A stretch of 64,000 bases of DNA from Streptomyces sp. TP-A0356 (GTDB lineage Bacteria; Actinomycetota; Actinomycetes; Streptomycetales; Streptomycetaceae). The position numbers and the translations under genes are program-made. Each line of letters opens with the position of its first letter. Position 1 is the stretch's first letter. This document shows, piece by piece, positions 1 through 8,441 of the stretch. Below the pieces are notes generated by a model, which saw nothing but the letters and a program-made list of their open reading frames with translations, was not told the DNA's origin and made no database searches. Location of the stretch: NCBI RefSeq assembly GCF_001417775.1, contig NZ_BBZJ01000033.1, positions 1 to 64,000 of the forward strand, written 5' to 3'.

Positions 1-141
1 ACAAGAGCAACGGTTCCAGCTTCGGGCCCCGACGGGGAACTGACGCACCAGCAGCAGAAGTCACATAACTACTAACGATCAACTACTGGCGCAGGACACT
101 AGGGTCTGTCTGGAGTTCTGATCACGTCGCAGGGAAAAGGG

Positions 142-171
142 TTGAGTGAGCTGACGTTCGCTTGGTAGCGT
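142..171 (+). promoter_or_regulatory. Possible sigma-70-type promoter for the hydrolase transcript
   Basis: TTGAGT at 142-147 and TAGCGT at 166-171 are separated by 18 bp and lie just inside the left inverted repeat, upstream of the leader ORF at 209 and the hydrolase at 319. The match to -35/-10 consensus is moderate, and no transcript data are available. Confidence 0.3.
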
Positions 172-208
172 CCGGGACACCGTGACAGGCCGTGAGGAGG
201 TGAGACCC

Positions 209-268
209 ATGAACGCTGTATCGACGTGGGTGCTCCCCCTTCCCGTCACGGCCGGGCGATTGACGTAA
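209..268 (+). CDS. Possible 19-residue leader peptide upstream of the hydrolase
   Basis: An ATG at 209 follows a strong ribosome-binding site (GAGGAGGTGAG, 195-205) and opens a 19-codon frame, MNAVSTWVLPLPVTAGRLT, ending in TAA at 266-268. It lies 50 bp before the hydrolase start. The ribosome-binding site is better than that of the hydrolase, which suggests that it is translated. Short upstream frames of this kind can control a downstream gene, but this one has no run of a single amino acid and I do not recognise it. Confidence 0.35.
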   Translation: MNAVSTWVLPLPVTAGRLT

Positions 269-318
269 GTGTCGCCGGGAGCGCCGCGACAACAAGGCAC
301 TCCCGAAAGGCAACACCT

Positions 319-1083
319 ATGCACTCTCTGCAGTTCACCGCCACGTCGTCGTCGAACGGCATGGTCGAACGCGACTTCATCTTGGGCGAGATCCCCGGCG
401 TCCTCTGGTCGCCTGCCTCCGGCGTCGATCGCGCGCCCCTGGTGCTGATGGGGCACGGCGGCGGTAACCACAAGAAGCATCCGGCGATGGCGGGCCGGGC
501 ACACCGCCTCGTGACCGGCTGCGGCTTCCACGTCGCCGTCATCGACGTGCCCGGTCACGGCGACCGGCCGCGCACCGCGCACGACGAGCAGGAGATCGCC
601 GAGCTGTACCGGGCGAGGGAGGCGGGCGAGCCGGAAGGCCCGATCGTCGTCCGCTACAACGCCCACCTGGCGGAGCTCGCCGTGCCCGAGTGGCGGGCGA
701 CCCTGGACGCCCTTCAGGAACTTCCGGAGATCGGCGCCGATGGTCCGGTCGGCTACTTCGGCATCAACATGGGCACCGCAATCGGCGTGCCGCTGGTGGC
801 GATCGAACCCAGGATCACGGCCGCGGTCTTCGGCCAGCACTGGCCCGATGTCCTGGCCGAGAAGGCGAAGCAGATCACCATCCCGATCGAGTTCGACATG
901 CAGTGGGATGACGAGCACATCCCGCGCGAGGCCGGTCTCGCGCTGTTCGACGCCTTCGCCTCGAAGGAGAAGACGTTGCACGCCAACGCGGGCAAGCACA
1001 AGGAACTGCCCAGGTTCGAGGCCGACAGCGCGGTCCGGTTCTTCGCCCGCCACCTCGGCCGAGCGGTCACCTCGCCGGCCTGA
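319..1083 (+). CDS. Alpha/beta-hydrolase (dienelactone-hydrolase-like), intact
   Basis: A 254-residue soluble alpha/beta-hydrolase. LVLMGHGGG near residue 45 matches the strand-3/oxyanion turn of this fold. A GYFGINMGT stretch occupies the nucleophile-elbow position, but Ser or Cys is replaced by Asn, so activity is uncertain. A WDDEHIPRE region could supply the acid, and an HANAGKHK stretch near the C terminus carries candidate His residues. The ATG at 319 was chosen because GAAAGG lies 9-14 bp upstream and the extra N-terminal residues of the longer frame do not look coding. The gene lies inside the IS5-type inverted repeats and is followed by a strong hairpin. The substrate is unknown. Confidence 0.75.
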   Translation: MHSLQFTATSSSNGMVERDFILGEIPGVLWSPASGVDRAPLVLMGHGGGNHKKHPAMAGRAHRLVTGCGFHVAVIDVPGHGDRPRTAHDEQEIAELYRAREAGEPEGPIVVRYNAHLAELAVPEWRATLDALQELPEIGADGPVGYFGINMGTAIGVPLVAIEPRITAAVFGQHWPDVLAEKAKQITIPIEFDMQWDDEHIPREAGLALFDAFASKEKTLHANAGKHKELPRFEADSAVRFFARHLGRAVTSPA

Positions 1084-1088
1084 CGTGC

Positions 1089-1130
1089 GCGGTTGCGGCG
1101 TACGGCTTGCCAGCCGGACGCCGCAACCGC
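1089..1130 (+). terminator. Hairpin after the hydrolase gene
   Basis: An 18-bp stem (1089-1106 with 1113-1130, one mismatch, 6-nt loop) begins six bases after the hydrolase stop. There is no U-tract, as is usual for Streptomyces terminators. Confidence 0.6.
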
Positions 1131-1139
1131 GGCCCCGGG

Positions 1140-2104
1140 TTGAGGCCGTAGTTGGAGCCCCGCCATGTAGCTCGCCGGAGTCTTGTCGTATCGCATGGCC
1201 AGGCCCCGCCATGCCCGGATCTTGTTGATGCAGCGCTCCACCGTGTTGCGCTCCTTGTACTGCTCAGCGTCATGGGACACCGGCCGGCCGCCGGAACTGC
1301 CGCGCTTCTTGCGGTTCGCGGCCCGATCGGCCTTCTCCGGGATGACCGCCTTGATCCCGCGTCTGCGCAGGTAGGCGCGGTTCGCTCGCGAGGAGTACGC
1401 CTTATCGGCAGCTACCGCGTTCGGTCGGGTGCGCGGACGGCCCACCGGTCCGCGTACCTTGACTTTCCCAACACCGCGACGAACCGGGGACTGTCGGCGG
1501 CCTGCCCGGGCGTGAGCACGAACGCCAGCGGGCAGCAGCGCCAGTCTGCCGCGAGGTGGACCTTGCTGGTCAGCCCACCGCTCGACCGCCCCAGCGCCAC
1601 CGCTGCCTTGAGCCGGGCCCGGCGGCGCCGACGCAGCAGTCGGCGCTCGGCCCGCTCGGACTCCCGGGCCGGCGAGTCGACGGCCACCGGGGCGATTTGC
1701 CCTGTTTCCGAGGCCCCTATTCCTGCGCCGCGGCCTTTTCCAGCGCTGCTAGGACCACCGGTTCCACCACCATCCCGGCCGCGTCGCGATGGGCGCGGGC
1801 CACCGTGGAGTCCACGCTGACTAGGGACATGCCGGCCTGGCCGAGCCGAGCGGCCTCGGCGATCATCCCGTCCATCACCGCGGTGAAGACGTCGGCGTCG
1901 AGCCACTGGGTGAAGCGGTCGTAGACCGTCTGTCAGGCCTCGAACTCCGCGGGCATCTCTCGCCATTGGCTGCCGGTGCGGAACCGCCAGATGACGCCCT
2001 CGAACTGTTCGCGCAGGTGCTGGGGGGTAGGGGCCGTACCGTCCGATCGGCAGGAACGGCTCTATCAGTTCCCACACATTATCGCTCAGTTCACGTCGCG
2101 TCAC
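1140..2104 (-). pseudogene. Degraded IS5-family transposase
   Basis: The minus strand encodes recognisable IS5-family transposase pieces in different frames. The N terminus MTRRELSDNVWELIEPF starts at 2104. A middle part reads TSKVHLAADWRC and LTPGQAADSPRFV. The C-terminal part includes AADKAYSSRANRAYLRRR and ERCINKIRAWRGLAMRYDKT. At least two frameshifts are present, and a TGA replaces the Trp codon expected before QTVYDRF (near 1932). After the AGLQLR motif (about 1155) similarity stops abruptly at the junction with the hydrolase hairpin, so the last few residues are missing. It cannot make a functional transposase. Confidence 0.85.
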
Positions 2105-2224
2105 CTGAGCCCTCTACCAGCTCGGCGTGACCCTCGGGTCCGAAACGGACCGCATTGATCACGACTCCAGACAGGCCCTAGTGCCGCATGTAGGCAGCAA
2201 CGTTCGCCCTGTTGCTGCCTGGCG

Positions 2225-2662
2225 TCAGCTCGTGCTGAGTGGCGTGGTTTGCTCAGCGTCGAGTTGGTGGTCGGCCCAGACGTAGCTTTCGGGGAGCAGG
2301 TCGGTGATAGAGACGGTTTGGAGATGCTCGCCTGTGCCGACGATGACCTTCAGGGCTGGGAAGTAGTCGAGAAGGACTTGGCGGCACCGGCCGCATGGGG
2401 GAACGACCCCCCGGTCGCGGTCGCCCACGGCGACGATCGTGTCCAGGTCGTAAGCGCCTTGGGCAGCCGCCGTGCCGATGAGGACCAACTCTGCGCAGGG
2501 GCCGCCGGTGAAGTGGTAGGCGTTCACCGCGGTGATGATCCGGCCGTCTCGGGCGCGCGCCGCGGCCGCCATGGTGTGGTTGTCGCCGCGGCATCGAGTG
2601 CGGGCGACGTGGGCTGCGGCCTGGATGAGTTCGTGGTCGACGGTGTGGGGGTGTGTGGTCAT
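2225..2662 (-). CDS. Blasticidin-S-deaminase-like cytidine deaminase
   Basis: A 145-residue zinc deaminase of the CDA fold. The zinc and catalytic residues are all present: GGPCAELV gives Cys56 and Glu58, and PPCGRCRQVL gives Cys90 and Cys93. The run AYHFTGGPCAEL, the GTAAAQGAYDL segment and the late LLPESYVW motif resemble fungal blasticidin-S deaminase more than housekeeping cytidine deaminase. By family it would hydrolyse the 4-amino group of cytosine, either in a nucleoside or in a cytosine-containing antibiotic. The ATG at 2662 follows an AGAGAAG-like ribosome-binding site. It stands alone between IS remnants, which is consistent with horizontal acquisition. The substrate is inferred, not shown. 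Confidence 0.85.
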   Translation of the reverse strand: MTTHPHTVDHELIQAAAHVARTRCRGDNHTMAAAARARDGRIITAVNAYHFTGGPCAELVLIGTAAAQGAYDLDTIVAVGDRDRGVVPPCGRCRQVLLDYFPALKVIVGTGEHLQTVSITDLLPESYVWADHQLDAEQTTPLSTS

Positions 2663-2684
2663 CTTCTCTGCCCTTCGTGCGGTG

Positions 2685-2995
2685 TCAGGCGACGTTGGCG
2701 CGAGTGACGATGGTGCGCAAGTGAATATCGGCCGTGTGCTTGTTCCGCCAGATGATGTGACGGCGGATCATGCTGCCCTGGGCCTTGTGGGTGGGTGGTC
2801 GGTGCCGTCGAGGGTGAAGTAGCGCAGGGCGGTGAACTGGACCTCGAAGCGGTTCAGCCAGGAGGAGTTGGTCGGGGTGTAGGCGGTCTCGACGTTGTTG
2901 GCCTCGGCCCAGTAGGCGACCCGACGGCATTTCTTGATGGTCAGGTGCGGGGGAGTAGTTGTCGCACACGATCGCGATGCCGACCGCCGGTGGGT
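2685..2995 (-). pseudogene. IS630-family transposase, 3' fragment with frameshifts
   Basis: The minus strand carries the C-terminal part of an IS630-type DDE transposase: AIVCDNYSPA around 2985, then a frame change, then PPTHKAQGSMIRRHIIWRNK and the end TRANVA at 2685. The N-terminal two thirds are absent. It is inactive. Confidence 0.75.
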
Positions 2996-3208
2996 ATTCC
3001 GCGCACGGCGGCGGACGGTGGGCGCCCGGAGTCCGACTCCGATTCGCGAACAGGGATTCGACCATAGGCCGCTCGATCGAGTGCCGACGTCTCGTGGGAA
3101 TACCGCGCACTACGAATACGTGACGGGCACCAGTTGTGCGCGGCGACCTCTCGCCGGAACTGGTGGACGACGGGCTGTGACCGGAAGGCGGGGCGGACCT
3201 CTGTGACT

Positions 3209-3247
3209 GAGCGTTCCAGTTGGCCCAACCGGCCAACTGGAACGCTC
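3209..3247 (-). terminator. Perfect 17-bp hairpin downstream of gap
   Basis: 3209-3225 and 3231-3247 are perfect inverted repeats (GAGCGTTCCAGTTGGCC) with a 5-nt loop, 55 bp beyond the GAPDH stop. It probably terminates gap. There is no poly-U, so it could also block reading from the IS side. Confidence 0.6.
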
Positions 3248-3301
3248 ACGGAGCTACTGGGCGACGCGGTCGCCGGATGTGGGGGATGGCCCCGGCGTCG
3301 G

Positions 3302-4300
3302 TCAGCGGGTGGCGAGGAGCTCGAGCGTGTCGATCACGCGGTTCGAAAAGCCCCACTCGTTGTCGTACCACGCGGCCACCTTGACGTGACGGCCGTCGAC
3401 GCGGGTGAGGGCCGAGTCGAAGATCGACGAGGCCGGATTGCCCGTGATGTCGGACGACACGAGCGGGTCGTCCGAGTACTCGAGGATGCCGGCGAGCGGC
3501 CCCTCCGCCGCGGCGCGGTACGCCGCAAGCACGTCGTCGCGCGTCACGTCGCGGGTGACAGTTGTATTGAGTTCGACGATCGAGCCCACCGGAACCGGCA
3601 CGCGGATCGAGTCGCCCGACAACTTGCCGCCGAGGTTCGGCAGCACGAGGCCGATCGCCTTGGCGGCGCCCGTCGTGGTCGGCACGATGTTGACGGCGGC
3701 GGCACGGGCGCGGCGGGCGTCGCGGTGTGGACCGTCCTGCAGGTTCTGCTCCTGCGTGTATGCGTGCACCGTCGTCATGAAGCCGTGCTCGATGCAGGCG
3801 AGGTCGTCGAGCACCGCGGCCAGCGGCGCAAGGGCGTTGGTCGTGCATGAGGCGTTCGAGATGATCGTGTGCACGTCCGGGTCGTATGCGTCCGTGTTGA
3901 CCCCGAACGCGAGCGTGACATCGGCACCATCCGACGGTGCACTGACCAGCACCTTCTTCGCACCGGCATCGAGGTGGGCGCGGGCGGCAACGGCCGACGT
4001 GAAGCGGCCGGTCGCCTCGAGCACGATGTCCACGCCGAGTTCGGCCCACGGCAGCTGCGCCGGTTCACGTTCGGCGAGCACCGTGATGCGACGGCCGCTG
4101 ACGATGAGGGCGTTCCCGTCGACGGTCACCGGGCGACCCAGCCGGCCGGCCGTCGTGTCGTAGGCGAGCAGCCGCGCGAGGGTGGCTGGCTCCGTGAGGT
4201 CGTTGACCGCGATGATCTCCAGGTCGCTGTCACGTTCCAGCAGTGCACGCAGCACATTGCGTCCGATGCGGCCGAATCCGTTGATGGCGATGCGCGTCAT
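3302..4300 (-). CDS. gap: Type I glyceraldehyde-3-phosphate dehydrogenase
   Basis: Cytosolic glycolytic enzyme that oxidises glyceraldehyde-3-phosphate to 1,3-bisphosphoglycerate with NAD(P). The length is normal at 332 residues. The N-terminal Rossmann motif INGFGRIGRN, the catalytic SNASCTTN (Cys152), TVHAYT (His179) and the C-terminal WYDNEWGFSNR are all intact. ATG at 4300. It is transcribed alone toward the 3209-3247 hairpin, with a GlxA-type regulator 100 bp upstream in the same direction. In this accessory setting it may be a second gap copy rather than the housekeeping one, possibly a target-resistant isozyme, but nothing in the sequence proves that. Confidence 0.95.
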   Translation of the reverse strand: MTRIAINGFGRIGRNVLRALLERDSDLEIIAVNDLTEPATLARLLAYDTTAGRLGRPVTVDGNALIVSGRRITVLAEREPAQLPWAELGVDIVLEATGRFTSAVAARAHLDAGAKKVLVSAPSDGADVTLAFGVNTDAYDPDVHTIISNASCTTNALAPLAAVLDDLACIEHGFMTTVHAYTQEQNLQDGPHRDARRARAAAVNIVPTTTGAAKAIGLVLPNLGGKLSGDSIRVPVPVGSIVELNTTVTRDVTRDDVLAAYRAAAEGPLAGILEYSDDPLVSSDITGNPASSIFDSALTRVDGRHVKVAAWYDNEWGFSNRVIDTLELLATR

Positions 4301-4403
4301 GAATGGTGTCCCTTCGGTTCACCATCAATTTCGCGCGCTGCATCCGCCCGCGACAGCGGCGTGATCGCCACGGTTCGAAAGGATCGCGCCAGGTAGCGGT
4401 GGG

Positions 4404-5360
4404 CTACTCGCCCTGGGTGAAGGTGCGCCGGTACTCGCTCGGCGTCGTGCCGAGGATGCGATGGAAGTGCAACCGCAGATTCGCACCGGTGCCCAGGCCG
4501 ACGTCGGCGGCGATCTGCTCGACGTGCCGCTCCGAACGTTCGAGCAGCTCACGGGCCAGGTCGATGCGGGCGCGCATGACCCACTGCATCGGCGTGTATC
4601 CCGTGTCTTCGACGAAGCGCCGCGAGAAGGTGCGCGGCGACACCGCAGCATGCCGGGCGAGCAGCTCGAGGGTGAGGGGCTCGCCCAGCCGGTGCAGCGC
4701 CCACTCGCGGGTGGCGGCGAACCGCTCACCAAGTGGCTCGGGCACGCTGCGCGGCACGTACTGCGCCTGACCGCCGCTGCGGTAGGGGGCCGCGACCAGG
4801 CGCCGGGCCGCGTGGTTCGACGCGGCCACTCCGAGGTCGCCGCGCAGGATGTGCAGGCACAGGTCGATGCCCGATGCTGCGCCGGCCGACGTCAGCACGC
4901 TGCCCTCGTCGACGAACAGAACGTTCTCGTCGACCTGGACGAGCGGATGCTTCGCCGCGAGCGCCCGCGCGTAATGCCAGTGCGTCGTGGCGCGCTTGCC
5001 GCGGAGCAGGCCCGTGGCGGCGAGCGCGAAGGCGCCCGTCGAGATGGCGGCGAGTCGCGCGCCCCGGTCGTGGGCGGCGATCAGCGCGTCAACGACGGCC
5101 TGCGGCGGGTCGTCGCGGTCCGGGAACCGGTAGCCGGGGACGAAGACGATGTCGGCCCACGCAAGCGCGTCGAGGCCGTGGGCGACGTAGTACGACAGGC
5201 CATCGCCGCCGGTCACGAGACCGGGTGCCGCCCCGCACACCCGCACCTCGTACGGCATGCTCGTGCGGGTCGTGAAGACCTGCGCGGGAATTCCGACATC
5301 GAGCGGCTTCGCACCCTCGAGCACAAGGACGGCAACGCGATGCAGGCGGGAGGCTGGCAC
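4404..5360 (-). CDS. GlxA-family transcriptional regulator (DJ-1/PfpI + AraC HTH)
   Basis: A 318-residue cytoplasmic regulator. Residues ~8-170 form a DJ-1/PfpI-like amidotransferase fold (VAVLVLEGAKPLDVGIPAQVF; FVPGYRF; AISTGAFALAATGLL). The elbow position usually held by Cys reads STGAFAL here. Residues ~215-315 carry two AraC-type helix-turn-helix motifs (LARHAAVSPRTFSRRF; IAADVGLGTGANLRLHF). It is in line with gap, 103 bp upstream of it, so it may control gap or an unlinked operon. The ligand is unknown. Confidence 0.9.
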   Translation of the reverse strand: MPASRLHRVAVLVLEGAKPLDVGIPAQVFTTRTSMPYEVRVCGAAPGLVTGGDGLSYYVAHGLDALAWADIVFVPGYRFPDRDDPPQAVVDALIAAHDRGARLAAISTGAFALAATGLLRGKRATTHWHYARALAAKHPLVQVDENVLFVDEGSVLTSAGAASGIDLCLHILRGDLGVAASNHAARRLVAAPYRSGGQAQYVPRSVPEPLGERFAATREWALHRLGEPLTLELLARHAAVSPRTFSRRFVEDTGYTPMQWVMRARIDLARELLERSERHVEQIAADVGLGTGANLRLHFHRILGTTPSEYRRTFTQGE

Positions 5361-5533
5361 GGAATAGAGGCTACGTGGGGGCGTGACTTCGATACGCCCA
5401 CTGCGTGGACCGTGCGGATGACACCGCGCCCGGACTGTCTTCCAGCCCGGGCACGGACCGGTTTCCGGAGTCGGTGTCCCGCACCGGCCCGGGCAGTGTT
5501 GGGCCCATGGCCGGTGTCGTGGTGCGCGTTTGC

Positions 5534-6643
5534 TCAGGAGTCCGTCGGGGGAATGAGATGGTCGAGTGCCTCGGCGCAGTCCTGGGCGGCCTGAGCCGAA
5601 CGCGGCAGCATGAGACTCTCATAGGCACGGACGGCGTCGTCGATGCTGGATTCGGTGACAAGGGCCTGGGCGAGATCGGTGCCGTCGAGCATGGCGAGGT
5701 TGGCACCGAGCCCGACCGGGGGCATGAGGTGCGCCGCGTCGCCCAGCAGGGTGATGCCAGGGACGTGTTCCCAGGTGTGCGGGACGGGGAGCACGAACAC
5801 GGGCCGGTTGACGAACCCGCCGTCGTGGTGCCGCAGGAGATGGAGCAGGCTCTCGTCCCAGCCGTCGAACATCTTCAGCAGGTGTGCGCGCACGGCCGCC
5901 GTGTCGTCGAGTTCCAGGCCGGCGGCCACCTGCCAGTCATGCGGGGCGCGGAAGGCGATGTAGACGCGGATGTGGCCGTTGCCGTTGCGCTGGGCGAGCA
6001 GGGCCTTGCTGTCGGCCGCCGCCAGCAGGGTGCCGTTGCCGACCAGGCGTGCGAGGGCGGGATGGCGGGTGTCGCAGTCGTCGAAACCGGTCTCGATGAA
6101 GGTGACACCGGTGTAGCCGGGTGTGGCGTCCGACAGGGCTGGGCGGATGCGCGACCACGCGCCGTCGGCGCCGACCACCAGGTCGGCGTCCTCGGTGGTG
6201 CCGTCGTCGAGGAGCAGGCGCCAGGAGCCCTCCCCGAGCGGGGTGGCCCCGGCGACAGCACAACCCCAGCGGACGGTGCCCTCGTCGAGGGATTCCAGGA
6301 ACAGTCCGCGCAGTTGGCCGCGGTCGATCTCCGGGCTGTCTTCGTCGTGGACGGGCCCCGGGAAGGGCACGGCGGTGGCGGTGACAGGGTCGAGCACGCG
6401 CCACTCCTGGCCGTCGGGGCGCGCCAGGGCACGGAACCGATCGAGCAGGCCCGCCGCGCGCAGGGCGATCTGACCGGTGGCGGCATGTATGTCGAGGCTG
6501 CCGCCCTGGGGGCGGGCACCGGCGGAAGCCTCGGATTCGAAGACGGTGACGGAACGGCCGTGGAGCTGCAGGACGCGAGCTAAGGCAAGGCCGCCGAGGC
6601 CCGCGCCGACGACCGCGATGCGGGGGCCGTGAGCGGAGTGCAT
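5534..6643 (-). CDS. FAD-dependent monooxygenase, TetX-like
   Basis: A 369-residue class A flavoprotein monooxygenase. Features are the FAD motif VVGAGLGG (G13, G15, G18), the DG-type motif GADGAWSRIR, and the GD motif LLGDAAHLMPPVGLGAN. Overall length and motif spacing resemble tetracycline-inactivating TetX-type enzymes, but other aromatic or polyketide substrates are possible. The ATG at 6643 was preferred because GAGGGG lies just upstream and the glycine-rich motif then starts about 10 residues in. Monocistronic, between a GlxA regulator and an IS fragment. Confidence 0.85.
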   Translation of the reverse strand: MHSAHGPRIAVVGAGLGGLALARVLQLHGRSVTVFESEASAGARPQGGSLDIHAATGQIALRAAGLLDRFRALARPDGQEWRVLDPVTATAVPFPGPVHDEDSPEIDRGQLRGLFLESLDEGTVRWGCAVAGATPLGEGSWRLLLDDGTTEDADLVVGADGAWSRIRPALSDATPGYTGVTFIETGFDDCDTRHPALARLVGNGTLLAAADSKALLAQRNGNGHIRVYIAFRAPHDWQVAAGLELDDTAAVRAHLLKMFDGWDESLLHLLRHHDGGFVNRPVFVLPVPHTWEHVPGITLLGDAAHLMPPVGLGANLAMLDGTDLAQALVTESSIDDAVRAYESLMLPRSAQAAQDCAEALDHLIPPTDS

Positions 6644-6842
6644 GGGTGTGTCCCCTCGAAAGGTGGATGAGTTGCCAGGAGATCCGGCGCACGACCAAGA
6701 AAGCACAGTGAGCAATGAGATGCCTCTGAAATACGGTGCGCCGGTACCGAACCGACCGGGCGTCGCTAGCGCAGGAAGGCCCAGACCTGCCAGCCCCTGG
6801 CCGACGCCGCACTCCAGCTCTTCCTCGACCGCGGCGAAATGC

Positions 6843-7055
6843 TCAGCCCGCCAAGATCGCCCACCGGCTGCCCGCGATGCGGATCAGCTCGTCGAGGGTG
6901 GTCTCGGCCCGGCAGTAGGCGATGTGGTAGGAGATCTCCCCGGGCCGGCTCACGCTGCGCCGGGCAAGGACCCCGTGCCGGCGATCCGGCCGGTGCCAGG
7001 GCCGCACCTCGATGCGCGCCCAGTCGTAGAGGCGCAGGCCATGAGCCCCCTGGTG
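6843..7055 (-). pseudogene. IS701-family transposase, internal fragment
   Basis: About 70 minus-strand codons match the mid/C-terminal part of IS701-type transposases: YDWARIEVRPWHRPDRRHG, LARRSVSRPGEISY, and AYCRAETTLDELIRIAGSRW. Both ends are truncated. The 5' side of the fragment (around 7060-7080) abuts the broken antiporter gene. Confidence 0.7.
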
Positions 7056-7077
7056 CGTGCGATCGCAAGGCGCCGGA

Positions 7078-7690
7078 TGGGCGCTCGTCGCCGGGCGGCT
7101 GGAGAAGTGGGGTGTCCGGGCTCTCTTGATCGTGGTGGTCTCGGGGATCGCCGCCGGTGTCTTCACCCACAGCGCGATCGCAAGCACGTTGGACTCCGAG
7201 ATTGCCCAGCACACGGCCGAAGTCATCCTGGCCGTCCTGCTGTTCATCGATGCCACCGAGCTACCTGGTGGTCGGCTGTGGGGCAGAGATCCCGCCTCGG
7301 CCGCTCGGGCACTGCTGGTGGCCCTGCCGCTGAGTCTGACGCTGATGGTTCTGCTGGGCTGGCTCGTGCTGCCCGAACTTCCGGTAGCGGGGCTGCTGCT
7401 GATTGCCTGTGTGATCGTGCCGACCGACTTCGCTCCGGCCGAGACGCTGGTACGCGACCGGCGCATCCCGGCGCGGGTGAGAAGCGTGCTCAACGTGGAG
7501 AGCGGCTACAACGACGGGATCGTCGCGCCGATCTTCCTGTTCGCGCTGATCCTCGCTGGCTCGACTTCTTCTGCGCACACCCCCATGCAGGCACTGGGCA
7601 CGGCCGTCCCATCTGCGATGAAGGCATTCATCATCGGGCTGCCGATGGGCGCGCTGCTCGCGTGGCTGATGAATCTGGCCGACCGCAGGA
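7078..7690 (+). pseudogene. Cation:proton antiporter (CPA1/NhaP-like), both ends lost
   Basis: An open frame of about 205 codons encodes the middle of a CPA-type Na+/H+ antiporter. Several hydrophobic segments are present (LLIVVVSGIAAGVF, VILAVLLFIDATEL, ALLVALPLSLTLMVLLGW) together with VPTDFAPAETLVRD and VLNVESGYNDGIVAPIFLFA, the conserved core with the acidic ion-binding region. The start is cut by the IS701 fragment and the end by an IS630 transposase at about 7690. The product could not be a complete transporter. Confidence 0.8.
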
Positions 7691-8412
7691 ACTGGACGAC
7701 ACCTGCTCGCCCGCCGCGGCGTCACCTTCCAGCGCACCAAGACGTGGAAGGAATCCCCCGACCCCGAGCGCGACGCCAAGCTGGACCGCATCGAGGAGGT
7801 GCTGGACCGTTTCCCGGACCCGGTCTTCGCCTTCGACGAGTTCGGCCCGCTCGGAATCCGGCCCACCGCGGGCTCGGGCTGGGCCCCGCCTGAAACACCC
7901 TGACCGACTCCCCGCCACCTTCCACCGCACCCACAGAGTGCGCTACTTCCACGGTTGCTACTCGGTCGGCGATGACCGCCTGTGGGGTGTCAACCGCCGC
8001 AGAAGGGGCGCCTTCACCACACTGGCCGCGCTGAAGTCGATCCGTGCCGCCCGCCCGGACGGCACACCCATCTACGTGATCATGGACAACCTGTCCGCCC
8101 ACAAGGGCGCCGACATCCGCCGCTGGGCGAAGAAGAACAAGGTCGAGTTGTGCTTCACCCCCACCTACGCCTCGTGGGCGAACCCGATCGAGGCCCACTT
8201 CGCCCCGCTGCGGCAGTTCACCATCGCCAATTCCGACCATCCCACCCACACGGTGCAGACCCGGGTCCTGCACGCCTACCTGCGCCGGCGCAACGCCAAC
8301 GCCCGCCACCGCGACGTCCTGGCCACCGGCCGCCGAACGCAAGGAACGCGCCCGCATCCGCCGTGAGAGGAGCATCCGCTGGGGCGGCCGGCCACTCACC
8401 TCGGCTGCATGA
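7690..8412 (+). pseudogene. IS630-family transposase, C-terminal part with frameshifts
   Basis: Pieces of an IS630 DDE transposase in successive frames: RTKTWKESPDPERDAKLDRI, AFDEFGPLGIRPT (first catalytic Asp region), then a one-base frameshift near 7890, then HPDRLPATFHRTHRVRYFHG and YVIMDNLSAHKG (second Asp) and YASWANPIEAHF (Glu). A further frameshift occurs near 8333 before the normal end RWGGRPLTSAA at 8412. The N terminus is missing. Confidence 0.85.
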
Positions 8413-8441
8413 GCGTGCCGCCCCGCCGCGGCCGCACCACG

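Larger units (their letters stand above)
99..2181. mobile_element. IS5-type element with terminal inverted repeats enclosing a hydrolase gene
   Basis: A 26-bp sequence at 99-124 (starting CTAGGGTCTGTCTGGAG) recurs inverted at 2156-2181, read from the other strand as CTAGGGCCTGTCTGGAG, with about four mismatches. Both outer ends are CTAG, a target type used by IS5-family elements. Between them lie a degraded IS5-family transposase on the minus strand, next to the right end, and an intact alpha/beta-hydrolase on the plus strand, next to the left end. Known IS5 elements of this type are near 0.9 kb, so about 1.1 kb is extra. Either the hydrolase is a passenger, or a deletion or recombination event joined it to the element. 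Confidence 0.6.

Noticed and set aside
79..1212. A 377-codon minus-strand frame opposite the alpha/beta-hydrolase
   Set aside because: It is the antisense shadow of the hydrolase, with Arg/Gly-rich low-complexity translation and no family match.
2989..3110. Imperfect repeat GTGGGTATTCCGCGCA / GTGGGAATACCGCGCA, 106 bp apart
   Set aside because: Two copies only, without flanking duplication or other structure; not enough to define an attachment site or element border.
6642..8366. A single 574-codon plus-strand frame spanning the antiporter and IS630 remnants
   Set aside because: Only its last third matches a family (IS630). The rest runs out of frame with the antiporter fragment, so it is a chance open frame across junctions.
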